Origin: Ancylothrix sp036704045
GTDB taxonomy: Bacteria > Cyanobacteriota > Cyanobacteriia > Cyanobacteriales > Oscillatoriaceae
Reading direction: 5' to 3'
Assembly (NCBI GenBank): GCA_036704045.1
Contig: DATNQM010000022.1
Span: forward strand, 1 to 64,000
DNA length: 64,000 nucleotides
The first letter of the stretch is position 1, and each line of letters starts with the position of its first letter. The position numbers and the translations under genes are program-made. Shown piece by piece: positions 44,449-53,635 of this stretch. The notes beneath the pieces were generated by a model. The model saw nothing but the letters and a program-made list of their open reading frames with translations, had not been told where the DNA came from and did no database searches.

Positions 44449-44696
44449 GCTTCACTCATTCTTTTTATGATGTGCGACAATAACATTAAACCGGCATTTC
44501 CCACAGTCAAAATGATGACTGCCACAATGCCAATCATCCAATCATCTCGCAAAACAGAGACAAACAAAATAATTATTGATGCCTTAGTAGAGAGACTAGC
44601 AAAAGCTAACATTTTTTGCCAAATATTATCATTTTGCCAAGCATCATAGATGGGAATAAGCAGACTGCAAATCATAGCAATTAGTAAAAAATTCAT
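44445..44696 (-). CDS. mrpF: Mrp antiporter subunit F
   Basis: An 83-residue protein with three membrane spans (about 3-19, 33-48, 54-76). Family features include the Asp after the first span (IYDAWQNDN) and LSTKASIIILFVSVLRDDWM. Overlaps mrpE and mrpG by four nt each, so translation is coupled across the operon. Confidence 0.88.
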   Translation of the reverse strand: MNFLLIAMICSLLIPIYDAWQNDNIWQKMLAFASLSTKASIIILFVSVLRDDWMIGIVAVIILTVGNAGLMLLSHIIKRMSEA

Positions 44697-45076
44697 GCTT
44701 CTTTCCTCCGTACAACTCGGTGTACTTCATACCAGCCATTTTGGTTGTATTTTATAACAATTGTTTTGGGCGTGAAAGTAATCAAAAATATATCCAAGAA
44801 AATGAGACGACGCGAACGTTGTGTTGTCACCCTCTCCAAAATTACATCCTCATCATTATGGGGGCGAAAAATAAGCTCAAATGCCTCAATATATGCTTGG
44901 GGAAGCGCCCATAAAATCTTTCCGAGTACCGAAAACCAATCTTTTAAAACTTCCGGTTCTGTATAACTTCGCGGCAACAAAAGTGCGATAGCAACACCGA
45001 TGATGATATTTTCCAGACTTAGATTAGCTGTGAGGAGAAACCAAATTGTTAATCGAAAAATTAAATGCCCAACCAT
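44693..45076 (-). CDS. mrpE: Mrp antiporter subunit E
   Basis: A 127-residue protein. The N-terminal span (HLIFRLTIWFLLTANLSLEN, then IIIGVAIALLLP) and the cytosolic part with FLITFTPKTIVIKYNQNGWY match MnhE; the TPKT box corresponds to the usual TPGT. ATG 45076 is preceded by GGATGGGG. It overlaps the end of mrpD by 16 nt. A TTG at 45091 would add five residues. Confidence 0.9.
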   Translation of the reverse strand: MVGHLIFRLTIWFLLTANLSLENIIIGVAIALLLPRSYTEPEVLKDWFSVLGKILWALPQAYIEAFELIFRPHNDEDVILERVTTQRSRRLIFLDIFLITFTPKTIVIKYNQNGWYEVHRVVRRKEA

Positions 45077-46509
45077 GCAAACCCCATCCAAAATAAAAAT
45101 ACTAAAATCAAACTCATAAAACCTATCAAATCATCAAATTTTTCGCCGAAACGCGACAATTTGATAGTTGATTTTTTGAAGATAAAATAATAGGCTAACC
45201 ATCCCAGAGCAATTGTTACCAAGGGTTTGATGATATTTTCTAAGGAGTAGGCATCGTAATAGATAACATTTGCTAAGATTAGCCCACCGAGTAATAAAAC
45301 CAAGCCCCCCCAGAAACCGTCCCGCATTTTTTCTGCGTTTTCTAGTTTTTGATGCGGCAAAAATATAAACTTTGCAAACGATATCGCTGTTCCCAGTGCG
45401 GAAATATTCATCACTATTACTTGCCAAGGTACGAGATTTTTCATTGTTAAAACCTTCGCGCCAAAACCAGATAACATAGGAAAGCCAGAGATAGAAAAAC
45501 TAGCAATAACTAAGGCTATCCAGATGGGGGTATTTATTGGAGTCTGTTGCAGTTCTTTAAAGTTTCGGCTGGGTAAAGAACCGGCAATTAAAAACAGTGC
45601 TGCTTTAACTAAACCATGTGTCAGTGCATAAAAACCACCAACTTCTGGTGCAGCAAGAACAAAGCCTAACTGCGAAACTGTGTGAAAGGCAAGCATCCGT
45701 TTGGTATCTTTTTCAAAAACGGCATAAAAGACTCCAAAAAGCGCGGTAGCAACGCCAAAAAAACGAACAATGGGGTCAATTTCACTAATAACTAATGCAC
45801 AGCGAACAAGGGGAAAAATGCCGGTTTTAACAACAACTCCCGACAACATCGCTGACACCGGCGTTTCTGATTCTGAGTGCGTTAAAGGTAGCCATAAACC
45901 TGATACAAACACGCCTCCTTTTACTAATAATCCCATAAAAATTAAAGCAAGAGCTTCTGGAGGTGCGCCCCGCAAACCGGCAAAAGCAAAAGAATGATGG
46001 GCCTGGTAAACAAGCACCGCGCCAATGAGATAAAAAAGCATGGCAACGTTGCTAGTAAAAAGATAACGCAAAGCAACCCAAAGTGAGCGGTCTGTGCGGG
46101 GATATGCTACTAAGAGAAAAGCTGCAATACCGCTTACTTCCAATGCAACATATAAACTAACAAAATCTGAACAAATAAAGGTAGCATTAACACTGCCATG
46201 TAAGATAATTGCTTGAGCGTAAAAAAAAGCAGTTTTGGCAGTATCCCAACAGTAGAGAATAACAGCAGCAGTGACAAGAGCGTTGGTTAAAATAAAGAAA
46301 CCGCTTAATTGATCTGCTTCTAGGGTGACACCAAAGGTATCGATTAATTGGAGTTTTAGCGGTGACTGTTGGACTAACAAATAAAAGGCATAAACGCCGG
46401 AAAGAATAGCTGCCAAAAGAGCGAGAAAACGGTCAAGTTTGGGGAACAAATAAATAACGAACCCCACAATAAACGGGAATAGTATCCAGGCGATTGTTAG
46501 GGTATTCAT
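45061..46509 (-). CDS. mrpD: Mrp antiporter subunit D (proton-conducting transporter)
   Basis: A 482-residue membrane protein with about 13-14 spans, homologous to complex I subunits NuoM/NuoN. Conserved residues include the Glu in YVALEVSGIAAFLL, the Lys in LLVKGGVFVSGLWLPLTHSE, and the Lys in GFYALTHGLVKAALFLIAG, all part of the proton path. It is the only antiporter-like subunit visible in this operon. It overlaps mrpC by four nt. Confidence 0.92.
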   Translation of the reverse strand: MNTLTIAWILFPFIVGFVIYLFPKLDRFLALLAAILSGVYAFYLLVQQSPLKLQLIDTFGVTLEADQLSGFFILTNALVTAAVILYCWDTAKTAFFYAQAIILHGSVNATFICSDFVSLYVALEVSGIAAFLLVAYPRTDRSLWVALRYLFTSNVAMLFYLIGAVLVYQAHHSFAFAGLRGAPPEALALIFMGLLVKGGVFVSGLWLPLTHSESETPVSAMLSGVVVKTGIFPLVRCALVISEIDPIVRFFGVATALFGVFYAVFEKDTKRMLAFHTVSQLGFVLAAPEVGGFYALTHGLVKAALFLIAGSLPSRNFKELQQTPINTPIWIALVIASFSISGFPMLSGFGAKVLTMKNLVPWQVIVMNISALGTAISFAKFIFLPHQKLENAEKMRDGFWGGLVLLLGGLILANVIYYDAYSLENIIKPLVTIALGWLAYYFIFKKSTIKLSRFGEKFDDLIGFMSLILVFLFWMGFAWLGI

Positions 46510-46841
46510 GGGGTATTATTTTTTTCAATTTCGTGGGTTTCTAAGGTCGGGTTATCCTTTGATAACTTCATTACTCCAACCAGCATTAATGCTTGAATTG
46601 AAAGGCCGATCACGATAGCTGTTAAGATAACTGCTTGGGGGACTGGATCGGCAAAAGGGAGATTTTTGGCATCTGACAAAATGGGGGTGAATAAACCATT
46701 ACGGGATGCAATTAGTACATAGTAGGCGACTACTCCTGCACTCATAACATCCATAGAAATGATTTTCATCACTAGGTTTTTTTTGAGGAGGATACCAAAA
46801 AATCCGCACATTATTGTTGCAAAAACAAAGGCTTCTAACAC
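46506..46841 (-). CDS. mrpC: Mrp antiporter subunit C
   Basis: A 111-residue protein with three spans, homologous to NuoK. The features LKKNLVMKIISMDVMSAGVV and ADPVPQAVILTAIVIGLSIQ (the DPxPQAxxLTAIVI motif) are diagnostic. It is the first gene of the operon mrpC-D-E-F-G-(MbhD-like)-B. The 776-bp region upstream should contain the promoter. Confidence 0.92.
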   Translation of the reverse strand: MLEAFVFATIMCGFFGILLKKNLVMKIISMDVMSAGVVAYYVLIASRNGLFTPILSDAKNLPFADPVPQAVILTAIVIGLSIQALMLVGVMKLSKDNPTLETHEIEKNNTP

Positions 46842-47617
46842 GGCTTTTTTTTGTTGGGTGAAGGTTTTTTGTAGTTATAGCAGATAAAGGCGGTCAATAT
46901 TTTTAGGTTGTTTAGTTTAATTAATTGATTGAGTTTTTTACTTCTCCTTTCTAAAGGTTGTTAATGCAGCTAAAATTAGGGATTTTCTGTAATAAATTAG
47001 GTTTTTTCAGTGAATTTTGTTTGACAACGGCCTCAACGCTTTAATTTTACCTCGGCATTGAGTAGCTAATGTATAGTTTATTTTGGGGGGTAACTATTGG
47101 TATTATTCGTCAATTTTCCGGTAATTTTTCTCATACTACTTTCTGGCATTTTTGTCAATTCGTAAAAAATCTATTTTTTAAACTCTCAACTTTGGTCAAC
47201 TATAGATAAAAAATTTCTTTCATTTTGATATTTTTGCATTGAACCCCGCTATAAACTATCTTTCTGGCAAAATTAGCTTGCAACTACTTTACAAATAACT
47301 TTATAAAACAACATTTTATTATGTATCTGTCACTATTTATCTGCATCTGTGCTTTGACTAAAAAGTAAATAAAAATCTTTATTGATATTTTGAAAAAGAC
47401 TGTTTTAGTGAATTGAATTTAAAAAAAATCATCCTACTAAAAAATGTAAAAAAAGACTTGGCCACCTATCAAACTTTCTCCCAATGGTCATCTGTAACAG
47501 CCCCATCAAAAAACCATTTTATTTATTTGCGTTAATCTTCCTACCTCTGGGGTTAAAATAAATAAACCAACTAACAACACTGCTATTCTAAATATAGCGG
47601 TCTTTGCTCCTTCAAGT
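46842..47617. other. 776-bp divergent intergenic region (mrp operon / hydrolase-like gene)
   Basis: AT-rich, no gene, hairpin or repeat recognised. It holds two divergent promoters. Confidence 0.35.
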
Positions 47618-48658
47618 ATGATAAAGCTGAGAAACTCACTTTCTAAGGCAATTTACTTACTTGATAAAAGCCCTATTATCCTTCAAATACCTAACGCTAT
47701 GACCCCAACTGTAGAAGCACATTCTGGATTTTCCACCGGCACCGATCAAGGCATCGGCGGAACCCTACAGGAATATCAATGGACGTGGAAAAAACGTCGC
47801 GTCTCCGTCATTTACGAAACCCTTGGTTACGGTTCACCGATCTTATTACTACCGGCCTTCAGTAGCATTTCTTCCCGCACAGAAATGCGCGGACTAGCCG
47901 AACTTTTAGCCCCACATTTTCAAGTTATTGCCGTTGACTGGCCTGGATTTGGTAGTTCAGAACGTCCGCCTTTTAATTACGAACCAGCCCTATATTTAAG
48001 CTTTTTAGGAGACTTTGTTAGAGATAATTTTAATGAACAAATAGTTGTAATAACCGCAGGTCATGGTGCCGGTTACGTCATGCAGTTACCTCAACTTTGG
48101 TCATGGGTTGTTTTAGTTGCGCCAACTTGGCGAGGGCCCTTACCAACAATGATGGGTGAAAAACGCTGGTTTTTTAACATTATAAAAAAAATTATTTACC
48201 TTCCTATTATTGGACAGTTTCTTTATTTTCTCAACACTTTACCGCCATTTCTTCGCCTAATGATAGGCCGACACGTCTTTGCTAACCCCAACTCGGTCAC
48301 CCCTGATTTTATTAAACAAAAGCATAAACTTACACAGAAAAAAGGAGCTCGTTTTGCCTCAGCAGCCTTTGTTACTGGGGGTTTAGATATAATTAAAAGT
48401 CGCTCAAAATTTGTTGAATTATTTCAGCCCTTACCCGTACCAGTTTTAGTCGCTATTCCCGAAGAAAGTCCCTCTAAATCTCGCATGGAAATGGAAGTAT
48501 TAGTTAGCTTTACCTCTACCCAAAAATGCTGGTTACCTGGGTCATTAGGCTTACACGAAGAAAACCCAACAGGACTCGCAGAAATCATCATTCCTTTTCT
48601 AAAAAAATTCCTTTCTCGTAACACTTATGTCCAACCCGAAGAAGATCAAGAATCTTAA
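47618..48658 (+). CDS. Alpha/beta-hydrolase fold protein lacking the nucleophile Ser
   Basis: A 346-residue protein (ATG 47699 would give 319). The fold is clear: SPILLLPAFSSISSRTEMRG (oxyanion region), FQVIAVDWPGFGSSERPPFN, and a cap region with a hydrophobic stretch (IIKKIIYLPIIGQFLYFLNT). The nucleophile elbow normally reads G-x-S-x-G; here it is AGHGAGYV, so the Ser is Gly150. The late His in LGLHEENPTG is kept. It may be a non-catalytic or lipid-binding relative. It sits upstream of the cobalamin riboswitch, with no evidence of co-transcription. Confidence 0.8.
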   Translation: MIKLRNSLSKAIYLLDKSPIILQIPNAMTPTVEAHSGFSTGTDQGIGGTLQEYQWTWKKRRVSVIYETLGYGSPILLLPAFSSISSRTEMRGLAELLAPHFQVIAVDWPGFGSSERPPFNYEPALYLSFLGDFVRDNFNEQIVVITAGHGAGYVMQLPQLWSWVVLVAPTWRGPLPTMMGEKRWFFNIIKKIIYLPIIGQFLYFLNTLPPFLRLMIGRHVFANPNSVTPDFIKQKHKLTQKKGARFASAAFVTGGLDIIKSRSKFVELFQPLPVPVLVAIPEESPSKSRMEMEVLVSFTSTQKCWLPGSLGLHEENPTGLAEIIIPFLKKFLSRNTYVQPEEDQES

Positions 48659-48794
48659 GGAAAAGACCTCTTAAAACCTCCCCGATATCCTCCTTTTTAT
48701 ATAGGTCAATCTAATTCAACGCCTATAAACTATTAAACAAAAAATCTACCCACTTCCCAAAAAAACCAAAATGATATAAGATTAAAAATAACAG

Positions 48795-48915
48795 CCAGTT
48801 TTAGTAAAAAAACACTAAAAAGACGGGGAAAGATTGGTGAAAACCCAGCACTGTCCCGCAACTGTAATCCGATATGTAAATATCGTGTAAGTCAGAATGC
48901 CCGTCGGCCAACAAA
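48795..48915 (+). promoter_or_regulatory. Cobalamin riboswitch
   Basis: The conserved blocks are in order: GGGGAAAGATTGGTGAAAAC, then CCCAGCACTGTCCCGCAACT (core with the B12-box-type ACTGTCCCGCAACTGT), then a variable arm, and AGTCAGAATGCCCGTCGGCC. Adenosyl- or aquo-cobalamin binding normally shuts off the downstream genes. Here these are a DUF1636 protein and cobW. The downstream CATCTG...CAGATG hairpin at 48930-48948 may belong to the expression platform. Confidence 0.93.
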
Positions 48916-49067
48916 TAAACCTTTAAACCCATCTGCGAGGTACAGATGAAACCAACATTTCCAAGCAAAAATCATAGTTCCCTACCGGTTCTCTTGCGCC
49001 GCACAAACTAGCCGGTTTTTCAATTTTTTCTCTACGTTAAATTACCCCATCTCCAATTTGTTCTAAT

Positions 49068-49454
49068 ATGCCCCCCCAACATACATTATTTATTTGCAAA
49101 ACTTGTGCATCCGTTTGGAAAGACGGCAAACGCCAAGGAAAAAGCGGCGGTGAAGAATTCCTAGAAAATCTAACAGAAAAGTATCAAAATTGGGATTTGA
49201 AAGATGATTTTTCTATTGTGCCGGTAGAGTGCATGAGTGCCTGTAGTCATGCCTGCGCGGTATCATTTTCAGCCCCTGGAAAATACACTTATCTTTTTGG
49301 GGATTTATCGATTAAAGAAACGGCCGGTGCTGTCTTAGAATGTGCAGGTTTATACTATTCTAAGCCAGACGGCAATTTACCTTGGTCAGAACGTCCTGAA
49401 CCTCTAAAAAAAGGTATCCTTGCTAAAATTCCCCCTGTTGATAGTCAAAATTAA
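49068..49454 (+). CDS. DUF1636 putative metal-binding/[2Fe-2S] protein
   Basis: A 128-residue protein of the thioredoxin-like ferredoxin group. Cysteines are at LFICKTCASVW (C-x2-C) and ECMSACSHACAVSF (C-x3-C-x3-C), then one in ECAGLYY. DUF1636 genes are found beside cobalamin or cobalt genes. Being the first gene after the cobalamin riboswitch and 118 nt before cobW, it is probably under B12 control. A role as a cobalt or Fe-S carrier is inferred. Confidence 0.85.
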   Translation: MPPQHTLFICKTCASVWKDGKRQGKSGGEEFLENLTEKYQNWDLKDDFSIVPVECMSACSHACAVSFSAPGKYTYLFGDLSIKETAGAVLECAGLYYSKPDGNLPWSERPEPLKKGILAKIPPVDSQN

Positions 49455-49572
49455 TTGGTGTTTTTTTTGCTAAATTTGTAAAAATTAACCACCAATTAAC
49501 TGCGATAAACAGAATAATTTTTTTGCTTTTTAAAAAAGCATAACAATGAGTAGTTTATAAGTTTGGATAATC

Positions 49573-50610
49573 ATGTCAGCAAAAATTCCTGTTACTGTAA
49601 TCACCGGCTTTCTTGGTAGTGGCAAAACTACTACAATTCGTCATTTATTGCAAAATAATCAAGGTCGAAAAATTGCCGTTTTAGTCAATGAATTTGGCGA
49701 AATAGGCATTGATGGAGACTTACTTAAATCTTGCCAAGTTTGTGATGAAGACGAAACTCCTACAAGTAATATTGTTGAACTCACAAACGGCTGTCTTTGT
49801 TGCACTGTTCAAGAAGAATTTCTGCCCACCATGCAAGAAATACTCAAACGGCGCGAAAAAATTGATTGTATGGTTATAGAAACTTCCGGGTTAGCATTAC
49901 CAAAACCCCTTGTCCAAGCTTTCCGTTGGCCAGAAATTCGCACCGGCGCCACCGTAGACGGTGTTATTACCGTTGTTGACTGCGAAGCCGTCGCCAGTGG
50001 CACTTTGGCGCCCGATATAGACGCCTTAAATTCCCAACGTCAAAGTGACCCTAATTTAGAACACGAAACCCCCATAGAAGAACTATTTGAAGATCAACTA
50101 GCTTGTGCCGATTTAGTATTATTAACTAAAGTCGATTTAGTAGACAGTCAAACCCTGGAAAAAATTACTAACTGGCTACAAAATGAACTTCGTCCTGGTG
50201 TTAAAATAGTGCCTTGTGAAAGCGGCAAAATTAGTGCCGATATTTTACTAGGGTTTAACGCAGCTGTTGAAGATAATTTAGAAAACCGGCCATCTCACCA
50301 CGACACAGAAGAAGAACACGACCACGACGATAACATTAATTCAGTTAACTTTATTTCAGAACAACAATTTGACCCCAAAGTTTTGACAACAAAACTGCAA
50401 GCAATTGTCGAAAACCAAGAAATTTATCGTATTAAAGGATTTGTTTCTGTTCCTAATAAAGCAATGCGATTAGTATTACAAGGTGTGGGAACTCGTTTTG
50501 AACATTTTTATGACCGCCCCTGGCAACCTAGTGAACTCCGCCAAACTCGTCTTGTTTTTATCGGAAGGGATCTAGATCAAAATCATATTCACAGTCTTTT
50601 AAATGTCTAA
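49573..50610 (+). CDS. cobW: CobW family GTPase (cobalamin-linked metallochaperone)
   Basis: A 345-residue COG0523 G3E GTPase. Walker A is GFLGSGKTTT, the metal-binding CxCC is in TNGCLCCTVQ, switch region NEFGEIGIDG, Walker B/ETSG motif IETSGLALP, and guanine specificity LLTKVDLVD. A His/Asp-rich stretch (SHHDTEEEHDHDD, residues about 235-250) precedes the CobW C-terminal domain. Cobalt delivery to cobalamin synthesis is the proposed role of CobW. The riboswitch context and a long loop between switch I and CxCC (CQVCDEDETPTS) support true CobW rather than a zinc paralogue. Confidence 0.9.
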   Translation: MSAKIPVTVITGFLGSGKTTTIRHLLQNNQGRKIAVLVNEFGEIGIDGDLLKSCQVCDEDETPTSNIVELTNGCLCCTVQEEFLPTMQEILKRREKIDCMVIETSGLALPKPLVQAFRWPEIRTGATVDGVITVVDCEAVASGTLAPDIDALNSQRQSDPNLEHETPIEELFEDQLACADLVLLTKVDLVDSQTLEKITNWLQNELRPGVKIVPCESGKISADILLGFNAAVEDNLENRPSHHDTEEEHDHDDNINSVNFISEQQFDPKVLTTKLQAIVENQEIYRIKGFVSVPNKAMRLVLQGVGTRFEHFYDRPWQPSELRQTRLVFIGRDLDQNHIHSLLNV

Positions 50611-50710
50611 AAAAGGCTGCCTTTAACCGCATTTCATAAATAAACTATTTGTGTTTATTTGCGGTTATCTAAAACTTCCCATAAAAAACCAAACAACCTC
50701 CAGCTACACA

Positions 50711-50733
50711 AAATGTAAATAAATTTTACATTT
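50711..50733 (+). promoter_or_regulatory. Perfect 9-5-9 inverted repeat upstream of hemB
   Basis: AAATGTAAA-TAAAT-TTTACATTT is perfectly symmetrical, 80 nt before the hemB ATG. Symmetry and position suit a dimeric regulator of the Fur/Zur type or an RNA hairpin. It is not a GTA-N8-TAC NtcA site (spacing is nine). Confidence 0.5.
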
Positions 50734-50813
50734 CTACCATCCCTTTCTTTCTCGTCGCCATCCCAAGGTATGATTGGCCTTGGGATTTAAAACAGAAATT
50801 TCACTACTACATT

Positions 50814-51821
50814 ATGTCTTCAGATACATCTCCCTCCGTTAACGCAGGATTGATACACCGGCCTCGTCGTTTGCGCCGTACAGATGCCTTACGCCGGATG
50901 GTAAGGGAAACTCAACTAACAGCAAACGACCTCATATATCCTCTATTTGTGATGGAAGGAGAAGGGCAAAAACAAGAAATTTCTTCCATGCCCGGTTCCT
51001 ATCGTTATACCCTCGATTTATTATTAAAAGAAATAGCCGACGCCTATGCTTTAGGAATTCCTGCAATTGCGCTATTTCCCCTCGTTGCTAACGAAAAAAA
51101 AGACAATGCCGGTACCGAAAGTTATAACCCCGACGGGCTGGTTCAACGCACAATTCGTGCCATAAAAAAACAAACCCCAGAAATTGTTATTATTACTGAT
51201 GTCGCCCTCGATCCTTTTAGTACACACGGACATGATGGAATTGTTGGCGAAAACGGCGAAATTCTCAACGATGAAACTGTCGAAGTATTAGTAAAACAAG
51301 CCGTTTCTCAAGCCGAAGCCGGTGCCGATATGGTCGCACCTTCTGATATGATGGATGGGCGAATTGGGGCAATTCGAGAAGGTTTAGATAACGCCGGTTT
51401 TACCAACGTCAGCATCCTTGCTTACTCCGCAAAATACGCCTCAGCCTATTATGGCCCCTTCCGTGACGCCCTCGATTCTGCACCAAAATTTGGCGATAAA
51501 AAAACCTACCAAATGGATGCAGCAAACGCCCGTGAAGCTATCACTGAAGCAGACCTAGATATTGCAGAAGGCGCTGATATTATTATGGTAAAACCGGCCC
51601 TCGCTTATCTCGATATCATTCACCTACTTCGCAACACTACAAACGTCCCTATTGCTGCTTATAATGTCAGCGGTGAATATGCCATGATTAAAGCCGCCGG
51701 TCAGTTAGGATGGATTGATGAAAAGAAAGTAATTTTAGAAACACTTACCAGCATAAAACGGGCCGGTGCAGATTTAATTCTCACCTATTTTGCTAAAGAA
51801 GTTGCCCTTATGTTGCGATAA
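50814..51821 (+). CDS. hemB: Porphobilinogen synthase (delta-aminolevulinate dehydratase)
   Basis: A 335-residue enzyme that condenses two aminolevulinate molecules, the first common step to heme, chlorophyll, bilins and B12. The Schiff-base lysines are in YSAKYASAYYGPF and MVKPALAYLD. The metal site DVALDPFSTHGHDG has aspartates where zinc-dependent enzymes have three cysteines, as in plants and cyanobacteria, so it uses Mg2+ or K+ and not catalytic zinc. The gene lies between cobW and the sufE-COG0523 operon, consistent with tetrapyrrole/metal linkage. Confidence 0.96.
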   Translation: MSSDTSPSVNAGLIHRPRRLRRTDALRRMVRETQLTANDLIYPLFVMEGEGQKQEISSMPGSYRYTLDLLLKEIADAYALGIPAIALFPLVANEKKDNAGTESYNPDGLVQRTIRAIKKQTPEIVIITDVALDPFSTHGHDGIVGENGEILNDETVEVLVKQAVSQAEAGADMVAPSDMMDGRIGAIREGLDNAGFTNVSILAYSAKYASAYYGPFRDALDSAPKFGDKKTYQMDAANAREAITEADLDIAEGADIIMVKPALAYLDIIHLLRNTTNVPIAAYNVSGEYAMIKAAGQLGWIDEKKVILETLTSIKRAGADLILTYFAKEVALMLR

Positions 51822-51937
51822 CTTTCTTTGTCTTCAAAATCAACTCAACCTAACATTTTAAACGTCTTAAATTTAGGTTGAGTTTTAAGCTTCACTCGCC
51901 TAACGCAACCCTTAGCAATACCCAAAACATTGAACAA

Positions 51938-51965
51938 AACCCAACCACCATACAACAGTTGGGTT
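51938..51965. repeat. AACCCAAC hairpin repeat, hemB-sufE intergenic
   Basis: AACCCAAC and GTTGGGTT arms with a 12-nt loop, followed by CAACCCAACCTAC at 51999-52011. Same motif family as the dispersed GTAGGTTGGGTT elements. It may end the hemB transcript. Confidence 0.5.
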
Positions 51966-52064
51966 TCATTTAACCCCTAAAGCGCCGTTTTCCCTACAAC
52001 CCAACCTACTTTACTTAAGGCTAAATTTTCGCTACCATCAAAGAGAAAATCGCCGCTTATTTCA

Positions 52065-52532
52065 ATGACTACAAGCCAACTACCCGACTCCCTCGCCCGC
52101 ATCGTTCAGCGTTTCAAACGCTATACAAACCCCAAACAAGGCTACGAATTACTAATTACTCTAGCCAAACGTTTACCGCCTTTTCCAGAAGAACAAAAAC
52201 TAAGCGAAAATAAAGTCCAAGGTTGCGTTTCTCAAGTCTATATTACAGCAGAATTAAAAGACGGAAAAGTAGTTTATCAAGGAGATTCTGATTCCCAATT
52301 AGTAAAAGGATTAGTAGCCCTTTTAGTAGAAGGTTTAAGCGGTTTAACTCCCTCAGAAATCTTAAAAGTTACCCCTGATTTTATTCAAGAAACCGGCCTT
52401 AATGTCAGCCTCACACCCTCTCGCGCCAACGGTTTTTATAATATCTTTAAACTAATGAGAGAACGCGCTTTAACCTTTGAATTAATGAACTCCGCTGAAG
52501 CAAAAATTTCAGCCGGTGAAGAATCAATCTAA
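52065..52532 (+). CDS. sufE: SufE family sulfur acceptor
   Basis: A 155-residue protein that takes persulfide sulfur from cysteine desulfurase SufS for Fe-S cluster assembly. The active Cys54 lies in ENKVQGCVSQVYIT, the SufE signature, and the second half (VKGLVALLVEGLSGLTPSEI, SLTPSRANGFYNIFKLM) matches fully. It is followed by a COG0523 GTPase after 20 nt, so the two form an operon. Neither sufS nor sufBCD is nearby. Confidence 0.93.
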   Translation: MTTSQLPDSLARIVQRFKRYTNPKQGYELLITLAKRLPPFPEEQKLSENKVQGCVSQVYITAELKDGKVVYQGDSDSQLVKGLVALLVEGLSGLTPSEILKVTPDFIQETGLNVSLTPSRANGFYNIFKLMRERALTFELMNSAEAKISAGEESI

Positions 52533-52552
52533 GAAATCAAATCTAAAATCTT

Positions 52553-53560
52553 ATGGTTGGCTTAGAAATTCCAAAACGCGGGATGCCCGTAACAATAATT
52601 ACCGGCTTTCTGGGAAGTGGCAAAACAACCCTTCTAAATCATATCCTTAAAAACAACAAGGATTTGAAAATAGCAGTTTTAGTTAATGAATTTGGCGACA
52701 TCAACATTGATAGTCAGCTTTTAGTCTCCATTGACGAAGACATGATGGAACTAACAAATGGCTGCATCTGTTGCACCATTAACGATAGTTTAATAGATGC
52801 AGTTTATCGCGTTTTAGAACGACCCGATAAAATTGATTATTTAGTCGTAGAAACCACCGGCATAGCCGACCCTTTCCCCATCGCCCTTAGTTTTCTCAGT
52901 CAAGATTTACGCGATTTAACCCGCCTAGATTCGATTTTAACCGTTGTTGATTGCGAAACCTTTACCCCCACTCATTATTCCAGTTCCGCCGCCTACAATC
53001 AAATTGTCTACGGCGATATAGTCCTTCTCAATAAAATTGATTTAGCCCCACCAGAAAAAATACAATCTCTTGAAAAATATATCCACTCTCTCAAAACTGG
53101 TGCAAGAATTCTTAAATGTAACCAAGGCATAGTTTCCTTGCCCCTAATTTTAGATGTCGGACTGACTAAACCTGAAACTTATTCTAATCATCAACACGCC
53201 CATAACCACGATCATCACCACCACGATCATCACCATTCCCACCATTTAGAAAACGATGAATTTGTAGCAGTATCTTTTGAAAGCGATCAGCCATTTTATG
53301 CAAATAAATTTCAAGAATTTTTGCAAGAAAAACTAAGCACAAACATTTTTCGCGCCAAAGGCTTATTATGGTTTATCGAAAGCCCCCTCCGACAAATTTT
53401 TCAACTAAGTGGCAAACGTTTTGACCTTCAAGAAGACAAATGGACAGGAGAAAAACGCAATCAAATAATCTTTATTGGAAAAAACTTAGATGCAGACGAA
53501 ATACACAGCCATCTCAACGCCTGTCTTGCCCGTTCCCCTAGTAATCGAACCATAATCTAA
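52553..53560 (+). CDS. COG0523 G3E GTPase, His-rich (metallochaperone), copy A
   Basis: A 335-residue CobW-like GTPase. Walker A TGFLGSGKTTLLNHIL, CxCC in LTNGCICCTIND, ETTG motif VETTGIADPFP and NKID (LLNKIDLA) are intact. A loop near residues 215-232 carries HQHAHNHDHHHHDHHHSHH, a metal-chelating cluster typical of zinc- or nickel-handling members. The C-terminal CobW domain (FRAKGLLWFIESPLRQIFQL) is present. Second gene of the operon sufE - COG0523 - COG0523 - WD40. Client protein unknown. Confidence 0.9.
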   Translation: MVGLEIPKRGMPVTIITGFLGSGKTTLLNHILKNNKDLKIAVLVNEFGDINIDSQLLVSIDEDMMELTNGCICCTINDSLIDAVYRVLERPDKIDYLVVETTGIADPFPIALSFLSQDLRDLTRLDSILTVVDCETFTPTHYSSSAAYNQIVYGDIVLLNKIDLAPPEKIQSLEKYIHSLKTGARILKCNQGIVSLPLILDVGLTKPETYSNHQHAHNHDHHHHDHHHSHHLENDEFVAVSFESDQPFYANKFQEFLQEKLSTNIFRAKGLLWFIESPLRQIFQLSGKRFDLQEDKWTGEKRNQIIFIGKNLDADEIHSHLNACLARSPSNRTII

Positions 53561-53635
53561 AAAAAAATCAGTAGTTGTCGTTATTTCAGCAACCCTGTAT
53601 AACAAGAAAAAGAATAACAAAAATCTGAGACAAAA

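Noticed and set aside
50711..50733. NtcA site upstream of hemB
   Set aside because: Spacing between GTA and TAC is nine, not eight.
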